Shown here in pieces: positions 34,185 through 42,694 of a stretch of DNA of 44,201 bases (position 1 is its first letter; the number at the start of each line of letters is the position of its first letter). This DNA is from Acidimicrobiales bacterium (lineage in GTDB: Bacteria; Actinomycetota; Acidimicrobiia; Acidimicrobiales; AC-14): the NCBI GenBank assembly GCA_025463925.1, contig JAODBK010000040.1, positions 1 through 44,201 on the forward strand. The letters are read 5' to 3'. The notes beneath the pieces were generated by a model, which was not told the origin of the DNA, did no database searches, and saw nothing but the letters and a program-made list of their open reading frames with translations. Made by a program: the position numbers and the translations under genes.

Positions 34185-34835
34185 TCAGGAGCGGTTCTGC
34201 GACTTCGCCGCCCGAGCCGCCTCGATCGCACGTTCAGCAGCTTGTTGGAGCGCAGGCGTCATCTCGAATGGCGCCAACACCGACTGAGCGTCGTGTGATC
34301 GTCGACGCTGGTCGGCGAGCTCCCTCTCTTCGTCTGTCGCTTCCCATGGTTCGACCTTCGAGGGTGCCGGGTCTACGCCAGTTTTACGGAACCATGCGGC
34401 AATCGTTGGGATTGGGATCTCTTGCTTCGATGGCGCCCACGAAGGGAGCGCTCCGCGAGCTGTCCGCCACGGTGAGCCGGGGCGCTTGACGTAGCTCTCA
34501 AGGTCCGGGCCGGTCCACTTCCCGAAGTGTCGCAGGACCGTCCGAACTGTCTCGACGATCTCGAATGGCAGCCCCGAGGGATCGCCTCCGCGCGGCGCCG
34601 AGATGGGCTCCCGACCCGGCGCAGCGTCGCGGTATGTCTGCTCGACGACCTTCACGACCGGCCCATTGCGATACGCCAGAAGCGGCTCGCGGAATGCGCT
34701 CTCGGCCCAGAACTCCAAATTCGCTCCCTGTACCAAGTACAGGTACTTCTGGAGCTGCATCTTGTCGATCGACAGGCCGGCGGCGTGCTGCTCTTGGATC
34801 AGGAGCGCGGCCACGTCGTGTGCCGAATGGGTCAT
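34185..34835 (-). CDS. Panacea (DUF4065/SocA-like) protein, candidate antitoxin
   Basis: A 216-residue protein. The Panacea domain is clear: DVAALLIQEQHAAGLSIDK, then LQKYLYLVQGANLEFW (28-43), FREPLLAYRNGPVVKVVEQTY (48-68) and later FGKWTGPDLESYVKRPGSPWRTAR. A basic helical tail follows. Panacea proteins are known antitoxins that neutralise many unrelated toxin types. The ATG at 34835 has GGAGG 10 nt upstream. It precedes the GNAT gene by 12 nt, the antitoxin-first order of many TA operons. A LexA box lies 74-89 nt upstream. The domain call is firm; the TA role is inferred from context. Confidence 0.85.
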   Translation of the reverse strand: MTHSAHDVAALLIQEQHAAGLSIDKMQLQKYLYLVQGANLEFWAESAFREPLLAYRNGPVVKVVEQTYRDAAPGREPISAPRGGDPSGLPFEIVETVRTVLRHFGKWTGPDLESYVKRPGSPWRTARGALPSWAPSKQEIPIPTIAAWFRKTGVDPAPSKVEPWEATDEERELADQRRRSHDAQSVLAPFEMTPALQQAAERAIEAARAAKSQNRS

Positions 34836-35174
34836 GCCAAGACATCCTCCCTTCGGCTTCCTAGTCCCTTCTCACCCTCGCATGACGACCGCATCCGTAC
34901 CCGGGATGTCGAACAGATGTTCGCACCTTGCGAGAGCCGACGCAAGCTCACATCACCACCGTCACGACCGCGGCGGCCACAACCGTCGCGACGGTGGCAC
35001 CGACAACCACAGCACCACTGAGCGGCAACCCAGGTCACAGGCTGACTCGGGGGGTTGCTGGTTGGTACGCGTTTGGTGCGCGGGACTTGCGAAATCCGGG
35101 GAAGCGCCGGGAACCCGGGAACTGGCGTGCCGGTCAGAGCCAAGCGATGCAGGTCGCCGCCGGTGCGCTCACAC
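34836..35174. other. Gene-free right part of the rnpB element
   Basis: This stretch holds the Panacea promoter region, a LexA-like box, and two near-identical 10-mers TTGGTACGCG and TTGGTGCGCG with period 11 (35062-35082), about 93 nt from the right repeat, which might be recombinase arm sites. A 26-codon minus-strand frame (34948-35028) would encode a single hydrophobic helix but lacks a ribosome site. No gene can be supported. Confidence 0.5.
34909..34924 (-). promoter_or_regulatory. LexA box upstream of Panacea-GNAT operon
   Basis: TCGAAC-AGAT-GTTCGC on the plus strand has the same half-sites as the LexA box of the nuclease gene at 13998-14013. It is 74-89 nt upstream of the Panacea start. 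No convincing -10 could be assigned after it, so exact promoter geometry is open. Confidence 0.7.
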
Positions 35175-35203
35175 AACCCCGCCTACAGGCGGCTCACCGT
35201 CAC
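35175..35203 (+). repeat. Right attachment-like repeat (rnpB 3' end copy)
   Basis: Twenty-nine bases identical to 33601-33630 except for one missing C in the C-C-G-G stretch. The copy includes the unusual P4 bases of the local rnpB, so it derives from this lineage. Sequence on either side is unrelated to rnpB. The 128 nt from here to the NRAMP gene show no feature. Confidence 0.75.
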
Positions 35204-35331
35204 CACATCCGAGCGGCCACGCGCGTTTCCGGTGACGCCGACTCGCTACCCGACCATGCGGCGGTCGACACCAGAGAGGAGCACGCCGCGGAAGTGTCGA
35301 GAACTGCGATGGTGGGCACAAGCCGTCGCAC

Positions 35332-36693
35332 ATGGCGACCGCCACCAAGTCCGGGCGCGCGACGCCGTCGAAGCGCAAGGGGACCCGGTCGGGGGCGCCG
35401 CGACGCCCACCGGTGGCGAGGTGGCGGCAGTACGTCGGTGCGCTCGGCCCCGGGCTCGTCACCGGCGCGTCGGACGACGACCCGTCCGGCATCGCCACGT
35501 ACGCGCAGGTCGGCGCCAAGTTCGGGTTCGGGATGCTCTGGTCGGCGCTGCTCACCTTTCCGCTGATGGCGGCGGTGCAGGAGATGTGCGACCGCACCGC
35601 GCTGGCCACCGGGAAGGGCATCGGCGAGCTCGCGGTGAAGCGCTACACGCGACGGTGGCGGATGGTCCTCGGCGTCCTCCTCGTCGCCCTCATGGTGGCC
35701 AACGCGTTGAACATCGCGGCCGACCTGGTGGCCGTCGGAAGCGGCATGCATCTCCTGCACGCCGGGCCGCCCGCGGTGTGGGGTCTCATCGCCGGCGTCG
35801 CGGTGACCGCGCTCCTCATGTCAGGGTCGTTCCACCTGATCGCCCGCGTGTTCAAGGTGCTCTGCCTGGCCCTGCTGTCCTACCTCGGCGTGCTCGTCAT
35901 CGCCCATCCGCCATGGGGATCGGTGGCCAGCCACACGCTCATCCCGCATGTGCAGCTGTCGAAGGACTACATCGCGCTCCTGGTTGCAGTGCTCGGCACC
36001 ACGATCTCGCCCTACCTCTTCTTCTGGCAGAGCGCCCATCGCATGGAGGAGCTGCGCGACGAGGGCGCGACCCGCAGGGCGGTGCCGTTGAAGGAGCGAT
36101 CGAGCCGCGATGCCAGGAAGAAGGAGTCGATGAGCCGACTCGACGTGTTCTCCGGGATGGCGTTCTCCAACCTCGTGATGTTCGCGATCATCGTGGCGTC
36201 GGCCCAGACGCTGTTCCACCACGGCAATCACGACGTGACCAGTGCCGCGCAAGCCGCCCAGGCGCTCAAGCCGATCGCCGGCCGCTGGGCCGAAGACCTG
36301 TTCGCGCTGGGCTTCATCGGTTCCGGCATGCTCGCCATCCCGGTGCTGGCCGGCGCCGGCGCGGTCGGCATGGCCGGGCTGATCGGCAAGTCGTGGGGCT
36401 TCTCCCGCACGGTCCGCCAGGCCCCGGTGTTCTACGGGCTCGTCGTGGCCGGCACCGTCGGAGGCACCGTGCTCAGCCTCCTGCACGTCGACCCCATCCA
36501 TCTGCTGGTGCTGGTGGCGACGATCAACGGGATCGCGGCCGCGCCCTTCCTGGTGGTGGTCCTGCGGATCGCCAACGACCGAGACCTCATGGGCAACCGC
36601 GGCAACGGTCGGATCGCCAACGTCCTCGGCTGGCTGACCGTCGCTCTGATGGCAGCCGCGACACTGACGCTCCTCGCGACCGGCACTGGCTAG
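35332..36693 (+). CDS. Divergent NRAMP-family divalent metal transporter
   Basis: A 453-residue transporter with about 11 helices after a basic 30-residue N-terminus. TM1 carries GASDDDPSGIATYAQVGAKFG where Mn2+/Fe2+ NRAMPs have DPGN. TM6 carries TTISPYLFFWQ where they have the MPH motif with its metal-binding methionine. These changes fit the NRAMP-related branch that includes Mg2+ transporters, and argue against Mn2+/Fe2+ uptake; the substrate remains unproven. The ATG at 35332 has no clear ribosome site. It lies just outside the rnpB element and converges on the ECF partner gene. Confidence 0.85.
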   Translation: MATATKSGRATPSKRKGTRSGAPRRPPVARWRQYVGALGPGLVTGASDDDPSGIATYAQVGAKFGFGMLWSALLTFPLMAAVQEMCDRTALATGKGIGELAVKRYTRRWRMVLGVLLVALMVANALNIAADLVAVGSGMHLLHAGPPAVWGLIAGVAVTALLMSGSFHLIARVFKVLCLALLSYLGVLVIAHPPWGSVASHTLIPHVQLSKDYIALLVAVLGTTISPYLFFWQSAHRMEELRDEGATRRAVPLKERSSRDARKKESMSRLDVFSGMAFSNLVMFAIIVASAQTLFHHGNHDVTSAAQAAQALKPIAGRWAEDLFALGFIGSGMLAIPVLAGAGAVGMAGLIGKSWGFSRTVRQAPVFYGLVVAGTVGGTVLSLLHVDPIHLLVLVATINGIAAAPFLVVVLRIANDRDLMGNRGNGRIANVLGWLTVALMAAATLTLLATGTG

Positions 36694-36726
36694 CAGGACC
36701 GTGGCGTGCGTGCCGTGGGACCGTGA

Positions 36727-37404
36727 CTAGGACACGCGCGCGTACGACTGACCCGTCCACGTCCACCGAGCGGTGAAGGTGCCGTCCGGGCAGCACCGCG
36801 GGATGGTGGCCGAGGAGTAAGTCGAGCCGGACGTGGTGACGTCCGCTCCCTGGGCGACCACCGTGCCGGTGAGCCGGCTCCAGTCGTCGCGCCAGAGCGT
36901 CTGGCTGAGGTGCGCGGACGTCACCGACTCGGCGTGGTCGTAGACGAAGATCGACCGGCCCGGGGTGCCGGCGCCGGCGTCGCACGCCACCATCACGATG
37001 GCGAGCCGCACGGTTGGTTGCGGATTCGCGAACACCACGTCGAGCAGCTTCGTCCCCGTCGTCGCGCCACAGTCGATCGGGTACCGCACGAAGTACCAAT
37101 TCACCACGGCGACGTCGAGACCCGACGCGGCCGGCCCGGGCGCCGTCGCCGGAACGGTGGCGGGCGGTGACGACACTGCCGGCGCAGTGGACGAGGTCGG
37201 GCGGCCGCCACCGGTGACGAGTTTGCTCGCCGGCTCGTCACCGCGGAGCGCGAACGTCGTGACGGCCACGAGGACGGCGAGGGTGAGCCCCGACCCGGCC
37301 GCCGCCCGCCGGTGCTTGATCGACTGGACGCGCCGGCGGACCCGCTCGAGCGCCTCGTCGTCCTCGGTCGGTGGCCGCACGTCAGGCAAGGGCCGCGGTG
37401 ACAT
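36727..37404 (-). CDS. Membrane-anchored partner of the ECF sigma factor
   Basis: A 225-residue protein. The N-terminal 35 residues are charged and helical (EDDEALERVRRRVQSIKHRR), followed by one membrane helix (GSGLTLAVLVAVTTFAL), a Ser/Thr/Pro/Ala linker and an exported domain with five cysteines. The gene overlaps the sigma gene by 23 nt, so it is co-translated. Position and topology fit an anti-sigma or signal-sensing partner, but no zinc anti-sigma motif (HxxxCxxC) is present. It is therefore named by context only. Confidence 0.65.
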   Translation of the reverse strand: MSPRPLPDVRPPTEDDEALERVRRRVQSIKHRRAAAGSGLTLAVLVAVTTFALRGDEPASKLVTGGGRPTSSTAPAVSSPPATVPATAPGPAASGLDVAVVNWYFVRYPIDCGATTGTKLLDVVFANPQPTVRLAIVMVACDAGAGTPGRSIFVYDHAESVTSAHLSQTLWRDDWSRLTGTVVAQGADVTTSGSTYSSATIPRCCPDGTFTARWTWTGQSYARVS

Positions 37405-37888
37405 GTTCGCCGAGCACCTCCGTCTCGATCCGGCTCCGCAGCGCGGCCAGGCCCCGCTGCAGGTGCGTCTTCACCGAGTTCACCGAGATGCCCAGCGCGG
37501 CGGCGACCTCCTTGTCGCGCAAGTCGGCCAGGTACCGCAGGGCGACGACCTCGCGCTGGCGGCGCGGCAGGGCGAGCAACGCGCGGCTCAGCATCAGCCG
37601 CACCGACGCCTCGTCCTCGAACCCACGGTCGACGGGGTGTTCCGGGACGTCGGCGCGGCGGCGCTTCCGGAGAATGCGGAACGCGGCGTTGACAGTGACG
37701 CGGCGAACCCACGCGGTCCGGTAGTCGAGGCTTCCGATCCGCGACCAGTGCAGCCACGCCTGGGCCAGCGCCTCGGACGCGGCGTCGTCGGCCAGGTGGG
37801 CGTCACCCAGGACGCCGAACGCGGTGCGGTATGCGTCCCGCCGCATGACGGCGAACTCGTCCTCGAATCGACCACTCGGGTCACCCAT
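37382..37888 (-). CDS. ECF-type RNA polymerase sigma factor (SigE-like)
   Basis: A 168-residue group 4 sigma factor. Region 2 is RDAYRTAFGVLGDAHLADDAASEALAQAWLHWSRI, and region 4 is LPRRQREVVALRYLADLRDKEVAAALGISVNSVKTHLQRGLAAL with its helix-turn-helix. No region 3 is present, as expected. The ATG has GGGGAG 4 nt upstream. It is followed by an overlapping membrane-anchored gene and is divergent from a DUF5996 gene. The promoter class it recognises cannot be read from this window. Confidence 0.92.
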   Translation of the reverse strand: MGDPSGRFEDEFAVMRRDAYRTAFGVLGDAHLADDAASEALAQAWLHWSRIGSLDYRTAWVRRVTVNAAFRILRKRRRADVPEHPVDRGFEDEASVRLMLSRALLALPRRQREVVALRYLADLRDKEVAAALGISVNSVKTHLQRGLAALRSRIETEVLGEHVTAALA

Positions 37889-37977
37889 GCCTCTCCCCAC
37901 CAGTAAGCCACCGGCCAGCCGATCTGGGTGACACCCGGCCGGGATGCGATCGGTCGCCCGGTCGCCGATGATGGGGC

Positions 37978-38901
37978 ATGACCGAGCAACGATGGCCGGA
38001 GCTCGCGCTGACGGCGTGGGCCGACACCCGCGACACCGTCCACATGTGGACGCAGATCGTGGGGAAGGTGCGGCTCGCGCTCGATTCGCCGGTGAACCAC
38101 TGGTGGCACATCCCGCTGTACGTCTCGGCCCGCGGCCTGACCACGTCACTGATGCATGCGCACGACCGTGGCGCCGAGATCGAGTTCGATTTCCTGAACC
38201 ACGTGCTCGTCGTCCGCACCACCGACAACGGCACGCGCACCGTCCCGCTCGAGCCCCGAACGGTGGCGAGCTTCTACGACGAGCTCATGGCGGCCCTCGG
38301 CGAGCTCGGCATCCAGGTGACGATGCTCGGACGGCCGGTGGAGGTCGTCGAGGCCATCCCGTTCGAAAAGGACACGGTGCACGCGGCGTACGACGGCGCC
38401 GCGATCAACCGCTTCTGGCGCGCCCTCGTCGAGGCCGACCGCGTGTTCAAGGTGTTCCGGGGCCGCTTCGTCGGCAAGGCCAGCCCGGTGCACTTCTTCT
38501 GGGGTGGGTTCGACCTCGCGGTGACGCGCTTCTCGGGGCGCACCGCGCCCAAGCACCCCGGCGGTGTGCCCAACTGCGCCGACTGGGTGATGCAGGAGGC
38601 CTACAGCCACGAGGTGAGCAGTTGCGGGTTCTGGCCGGGCGGCAGCGAGGAAGGATCCTTCTACTCGTACGCGTATCCCGAGCCCGACGGCTTCGCGGCG
38701 TGGCCGGTCGACGTCGCCGGCGCGCGCTACGACTCGACGCTCGGCGAGTTCCTCCTGCCCTACCGTGACGTCCGCACCGCCGCCGACCCGGACGCCACGC
38801 TGCTCGCGTTCCTCCAGCAGACCTACGAGGCCGCGGCCATCCCCGGCAACTGGGATCGGACCGCGCTCGAGCGCGCGAGCGCGCGAGCTGACGCCGTCTA
38901 G
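37978..38901 (+). CDS. DUF5996 family protein
   Basis: A 307-residue soluble protein starting MTEQRWPELALTAWADTRDTVHMWTQIVGKVRLALDSP. Features of DUF5996 are the WWHIPLYVSARGLTTSLMHA segment, FWRALVEADRVFKVFRGRFVGKASPVHFFWGGFDLAVTRFSGR and a conserved YSHEVSSCGFWPGG stretch. No function is known for the family, although the His/Cys/Asp-rich conserved core suggests an enzyme. Its last 4 nt overlap the amidase gene, which runs towards it. Confidence 0.85.
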   Translation: MTEQRWPELALTAWADTRDTVHMWTQIVGKVRLALDSPVNHWWHIPLYVSARGLTTSLMHAHDRGAEIEFDFLNHVLVVRTTDNGTRTVPLEPRTVASFYDELMAALGELGIQVTMLGRPVEVVEAIPFEKDTVHAAYDGAAINRFWRALVEADRVFKVFRGRFVGKASPVHFFWGGFDLAVTRFSGRTAPKHPGGVPNCADWVMQEAYSHEVSSCGFWPGGSEEGSFYSYAYPEPDGFAAWPVDVAGARYDSTLGEFLLPYRDVRTAADPDATLLAFLQQTYEAAAIPGNWDRTALERASARADAV

Positions 38902-40430
38902 ACGGGCTCGGCGAGCGCGGCCGCCGGCGGCGCGACGAGCGGCCACGGCCGGTCGCGCTCGACCGCGAGGGCGACGTCGAACAGCAGCGCGTCGGCGTGG
39001 TGGCGCGCCAGCACCTGCATGCCCACCGGCAGGTCGTCGACGGTGCCCGCGGGGATCGACACCACCGGGTTGCCATAGATGTTCGAGATGATCGTCAGCG
39101 CGCCCATGGTGACGAGGTCGGGGAAGCGCTTGCTCGATTCGGCGAGCAGAGCCGATGGCAGCTTCGGGATCGCCGCGCTCACCACCCGGGTGCCGAACAG
39201 CACCCCGCGAAAGGCCCACGCCGCGATCTGGCTGGACTTGGCCCAATCGATGAAGCTCGCCGAGTCGCTGCTCATGACCGCGTCGGCGGCGAACGCCGGC
39301 CCGGGGTTGGTCGCGGCGATCACGAAGTCGGCCTGCTCGAATGCCTCGGCCATCGCTTCGTTGGCCTGGATGCGCAGGCCCTCGGCCGCCGCCGCGGTGT
39401 GCAGGTTGTAGAGGGACTCGGAGAGCCGCAGCCCGACGGCGACCTCCTCGGTGAGGTCGCCGGCGCAGCCCGGCCACCGGTCGCCGAGATCCGCCAACAG
39501 CGTCGCCAGGTTGCCCATCATCCACTGCGCGGCCAGGTTCGGCGGCTCGACGGGTACGTCGACCTGGATCATCCCCGTGGCCGCGATGAGCGCCGCCGCC
39601 TCCTCGCGGATCCGCTCCTCGACTCCGGGCTCGAGCGTGACGCCGCCGAGCGCCGGCACGACCGCGACCTTGCGGCCCCGCAGGTCGTGCGTGCCGAGGC
39701 CCGCCTCCCACGGACCGGCGTCGGGAAGGGTGGTCGGGTCGTACGGATGGGGCCCGGCGCACACGTCGTAGTAGCGCGCCGCGTCGCGCACCGATCGGGC
39801 CAGGTTCCCCACGACGACGGTGTTCGGCCGCATGTACGCGTGCGGGCTGCGCGGGATCCGCCCGAAGGTGCCCTTCATGCCCAACAAGCCGGTGTAGCCG
39901 GCGGGGATGCGGATCGAACCGCCACCGTCACCACCGGTCGCGAGGCTGACGAGGCCACCGGCGACCGCGGCCGCCGACCCGCTCGACGACCCGCCGACGG
40001 TGCGCCCGTGGCGCCACGGGTTGTGCGTCACGCCGTTGATCTTGGAGACGCTGACGTTGAGCCCGCCGAACTCGCTCGCGGTCGTCTGCCCGACCGCGAC
40101 GACCCCGCCGCGATCGAACAGGCGCTCGACGTGGTGCGAGGTGTGATCCGCGGTCCGGTGCTCGAACACCAGCGACGCCTCTGTGTACGGCCAACCGGCC
40201 ACCGGCTCGAGCTCCTTCACGGCCGTCGGGACCCCACCGAACGGCTTCGCCACGTCGGCCCGGGCGGCGGCGGCGCGCGCCCGATCGAGGTCGAGGAACG
40301 CGAAGGCGTTCAGCTCCGAGGAGTCGATGGCCGCGATCGTGGCCTCGAGCTCCTCGACCGGGGACCGCTCACCAGCCCGGAACGCGTCGACGAGCGAGCA
40401 GGCATCACCCTGCCAGGGCAGATCAGACAT
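38898..40430 (-). CDS. Amidase-signature family hydrolase
   Basis: A 510-residue amidase. The Ser-cisSer-Lys triad is visible: Lys in PTAVKELEPVAG, cis-Ser region GGSSSGSAAAVAGG and nucleophile in TGGDGGGSIRIPAGY. The C-terminus LPVGMQVLARHHADALLFDVALAVE is typical. It is not GatA, as gatB/C are not adjacent. The substrate is unknown; the range includes amides, carbamates and acylated amino acids. The ATG has GAGGT 4 nt upstream, and a perfect inverted repeat lies just before that site. Confidence 0.9.
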   Translation of the reverse strand: MSDLPWQGDACSLVDAFRAGERSPVEELEATIAAIDSSELNAFAFLDLDRARAAAARADVAKPFGGVPTAVKELEPVAGWPYTEASLVFEHRTADHTSHHVERLFDRGGVVAVGQTTASEFGGLNVSVSKINGVTHNPWRHGRTVGGSSSGSAAAVAGGLVSLATGGDGGGSIRIPAGYTGLLGMKGTFGRIPRSPHAYMRPNTVVVGNLARSVRDAARYYDVCAGPHPYDPTTLPDAGPWEAGLGTHDLRGRKVAVVPALGGVTLEPGVEERIREEAAALIAATGMIQVDVPVEPPNLAAQWMMGNLATLLADLGDRWPGCAGDLTEEVAVGLRLSESLYNLHTAAAAEGLRIQANEAMAEAFEQADFVIAATNPGPAFAADAVMSSDSASFIDWAKSSQIAAWAFRGVLFGTRVVSAAIPKLPSALLAESSKRFPDLVTMGALTIISNIYGNPVVSIPAGTVDDLPVGMQVLARHHADALLFDVALAVERDRPWPLVAPPAAALAEPV

Positions 40431-40438
40431 GGGACCTC

Positions 40439-40459
40439 ACCGATCGAGTGGCGATCGGT
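40439..40459 (-). promoter_or_regulatory. Inverted repeat in the amidase leader
   Basis: ACCGATCG (40439-40446) and CGATCGGT (40452-40459) form a perfect 8-5-8 inverted repeat that ends directly at the amidase Shine-Dalgarno. It could be a repressor operator or an mRNA hairpin. The rest of the 151-nt gap to the GGDEF-EAL start shows no clear promoter. Confidence 0.45.
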
Positions 40460-40581
40460 GCATATTCGACGCCTGGGCCTCAAGTTCCCGGCCTCTCCGG
40501 CCGATCTCCTGACAGGTGAGGACTCCCGACGCGGCGCGCATTGGCTCGGACCGCATGCCCATCGATGCCGAGGGGAGCGGG

Positions 40582-42630
40582 ATGCGGGCCCTGGCCGACC
40601 GGTTGCCCGTCGGTGTGCTGTGCTGCCGCGAGGGCCGGGCCACCTACCTCAACGAGGCTGCGCTCCGGATGCTCGGCGTGGCGACGCTCGCCGAGGCGGC
40701 CGAGCGGCCCTTCTTCGAGTACATCGACCCCGACTTCCGGCCGCTCGCCGAGTCGCGGGCCGAGCAGCTGCGCCACGGCGCGACGCTCGAGCGCCCGGCC
40801 CGCCAACGCCTCCGGCGGGTCGACGGCACGACCGTCGACATCGACGTCGTCACCGTCCAGTTCGAGGACGACGCCGGTCCCGGCACCTACTCCGTCGCCG
40901 TCGACGTCACCGAGCAGCTGCGGGCCGAGGAGGCCCTGGAGGCGAGCGAGTACCGGTGGCGGTCGCTGGTGCACAACGCGTCCGACATCATCACCGTGCT
41001 CGCGCCCGACGGGACGGTGAAGTACAGCACGCCGGCGGCCGAGCGCCTGCTCGGCTGGGGCGACGACGACAACCCCAACGCCAACATGGCGCCGTTCGTG
41101 CACGCCGACGACATGAACGAGGTCGCCGAGACCTTCCTCGAGATCCTCGGTCGACCGGGGCACCAGACGCGGACCACGTTCCGCGTCATGCGCAAGGACG
41201 GGTCGTGGTGCTGGGTGGAGTCGATCGCCACCAACCGCATGGACGATCCCGCGATCGAGGGCATCGTCTGCAACGTGCGCGACGTGTCGGAACGGGTCGC
41301 GGCCGAGGAGGCGCTGCGCCACCAGGCGACCCACGACGTGCTGACCGGGCTGCCCAACCGGCAGGCGCTCAACACCGCGATCGAGGCCATCGCCGGATCC
41401 GGGAGCGGATCGGCGTTGCTGCTGCTCGACCTCGACGGCTTCAAGGACGTGAACGACGGTCTCGGCCACGACGTCGGCGACCTGGTCCTCGTCGAGGTCG
41501 CCCACCGGCTGCGCGCTGCCACGCGCGACGGCGACCTGGTCGCGCGGCTCGGCGGCGACGAGTTCGGGGTGTTGCTGTCCGGCCTCCGCAGCCGCGAGGC
41601 GGCGACCGTCGTGGCCGAGACGCTGCTGGCCGCGCTCGACCGTCGCGTCGAGCTCGACGGCACGCCGCTCCACCTCGGCGGCAGCATCGGCATCGCGTAC
41701 TACCCCGAGCACGGCGCCGACGCGACCGCGCTGCTCCAGGCCGCCGACGTCGCCATGTACCGGGCGAAGGAGGAAGGGATGTCGTGGGCGGTGTACAGCG
41801 CCCGCGACCAACAGCAGCGGCGCCACCGGCTCACGCTGCTGACGCAGCTCCGCCAGGCCATCGACGACGAGACCGTCGCCGTCCACTACCAACCGATCGT
41901 CGAGCCCGCGACCGGCACGGTGCGGTCCGTCGAGGCGCTGGCCCGCTGGACGCTGCCCGACGGGTCGCGCATCGAACCCGACGAGTTCATCCCGCTGGCC
42001 GAGCGCACCGGCCTCATCCGGCCGTTGACCCGGCACGTGCTGACGCAGGCGCTCACGCAGTACGCGCGGTGGCGCAGCGAAGGCCTCGCCATCGAGCTCG
42101 CGGTGAACCTCGCCGCGCCGAGCCTGCGCGATCCCAACCTGGTCGACATGGTGTCCAGCGCGCTGGCCCGCACGGGCGTGGCCGCGGCGTCGCTGACGTT
42201 CGAGATCACCGAGAGCTCCGTCGCCGACCTTTCGCACGGCACGATGCGGACGATGAGCGACTTGCGCGAGCTCGGCGTGCGCTTCGCGATCGACGACCTC
42301 GGCGTCGGGTACTCGTCGATGGCGTACCTGAAGGACTTGCCGATCAGCCAGGTGAAGGTGGACCGCTCGTTCGTCTTCGAGATCGCGTCCGACCACCGCA
42401 GCCGGGCGATCGTCCGGGCGCTGATCGAGCTGGGTCACAGCCTCGGGCTGGCGGTGGTCGGCGAGGGCGTCGCGTCGGCGGCGGCGGCCAAGGAGATCGC
42501 GGCGCTCGGCTGCGACCTGGCCCAGGGCTTCCACTACTGCAAGCCGACGCCGGGCCCCGAGCTGACCGGGTGGCTCATCGAGCGGGCCGACCCGCTGCTG
42601 CGCTCGGAAGGGTCGCGCGTCGAGGGGTAG
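40582..42630 (+). CDS. PAS-PAS-GGDEF-EAL cyclic-di-GMP turnover protein
   Basis: A 682-residue protein with two PAS sensor domains (about 1-115 and 120-245), a GGDEF domain with intact LGGDEFG near residue 324, and an EAL domain with VEALARW near 451, FEITESSV, DDLGVGYSSM and KVDRSFV. Both cyclase and phosphodiesterase active-site residues are largely kept, so it may have either or both activities. No membrane helix or receiver domain is seen, so sensing is probably cytoplasmic. ATG 40582 is chosen for AGGGGAG 4 nt upstream; GTG 40516 would add 22 residues. Confidence 0.93.
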   Translation: MRALADRLPVGVLCCREGRATYLNEAALRMLGVATLAEAAERPFFEYIDPDFRPLAESRAEQLRHGATLERPARQRLRRVDGTTVDIDVVTVQFEDDAGPGTYSVAVDVTEQLRAEEALEASEYRWRSLVHNASDIITVLAPDGTVKYSTPAAERLLGWGDDDNPNANMAPFVHADDMNEVAETFLEILGRPGHQTRTTFRVMRKDGSWCWVESIATNRMDDPAIEGIVCNVRDVSERVAAEEALRHQATHDVLTGLPNRQALNTAIEAIAGSGSGSALLLLDLDGFKDVNDGLGHDVGDLVLVEVAHRLRAATRDGDLVARLGGDEFGVLLSGLRSREAATVVAETLLAALDRRVELDGTPLHLGGSIGIAYYPEHGADATALLQAADVAMYRAKEEGMSWAVYSARDQQQRRHRLTLLTQLRQAIDDETVAVHYQPIVEPATGTVRSVEALARWTLPDGSRIEPDEFIPLAERTGLIRPLTRHVLTQALTQYARWRSEGLAIELAVNLAAPSLRDPNLVDMVSSALARTGVAAASLTFEITESSVADLSHGTMRTMSDLRELGVRFAIDDLGVGYSSMAYLKDLPISQVKVDRSFVFEIASDHRSRAIVRALIELGHSLGLAVVGEGVASAAAAKEIAALGCDLAQGFHYCKPTPGPELTGWLIERADPLLRSEGSRVEG

Positions 42631-42663
42631 CGCGCCGCGGCAGGGATCGGCCACCCGCACGCC

Positions 42664-42694
42664 TAAGATCTCTGCACCCCACAGAGGAGCCCCC
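42664..42694 (+). promoter_or_regulatory. Promoter -10 and ribosome site of secreted propeller gene
   Basis: TAAGAT (42664-42669) fits TANNNT. A leader of about 20 nt follows with GAGGAG (42684-42689) 5 nt before ATG 42695. No -35 was found. Confidence 0.5.

Noticed and set aside
34948-35028. 26-codon minus-strand frame encoding a single hydrophobic helix, possible tiny toxin
   Set aside because: It has a TTG start without a Shine-Dalgarno, and the composition can arise by chance on the complement of a Thr/Ala-coding repeat.
35161-35220. A second, decayed rnpB gene
   Set aside because: Only the last 29 nt match; none of the upstream conserved segments is present, so an attachment repeat explains it better.
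34928-35566. Plus-strand open frame with a Thr/Ala-rich stretch (TTVTTAAATTVATVAPTTT) running into the NRAMP gene
   Set aside because: It crosses the right repeat and the start of a well-supported gene in another frame, and has no ribosome site or recognisable domain. It may be a gene fragment, but this cannot be shown.
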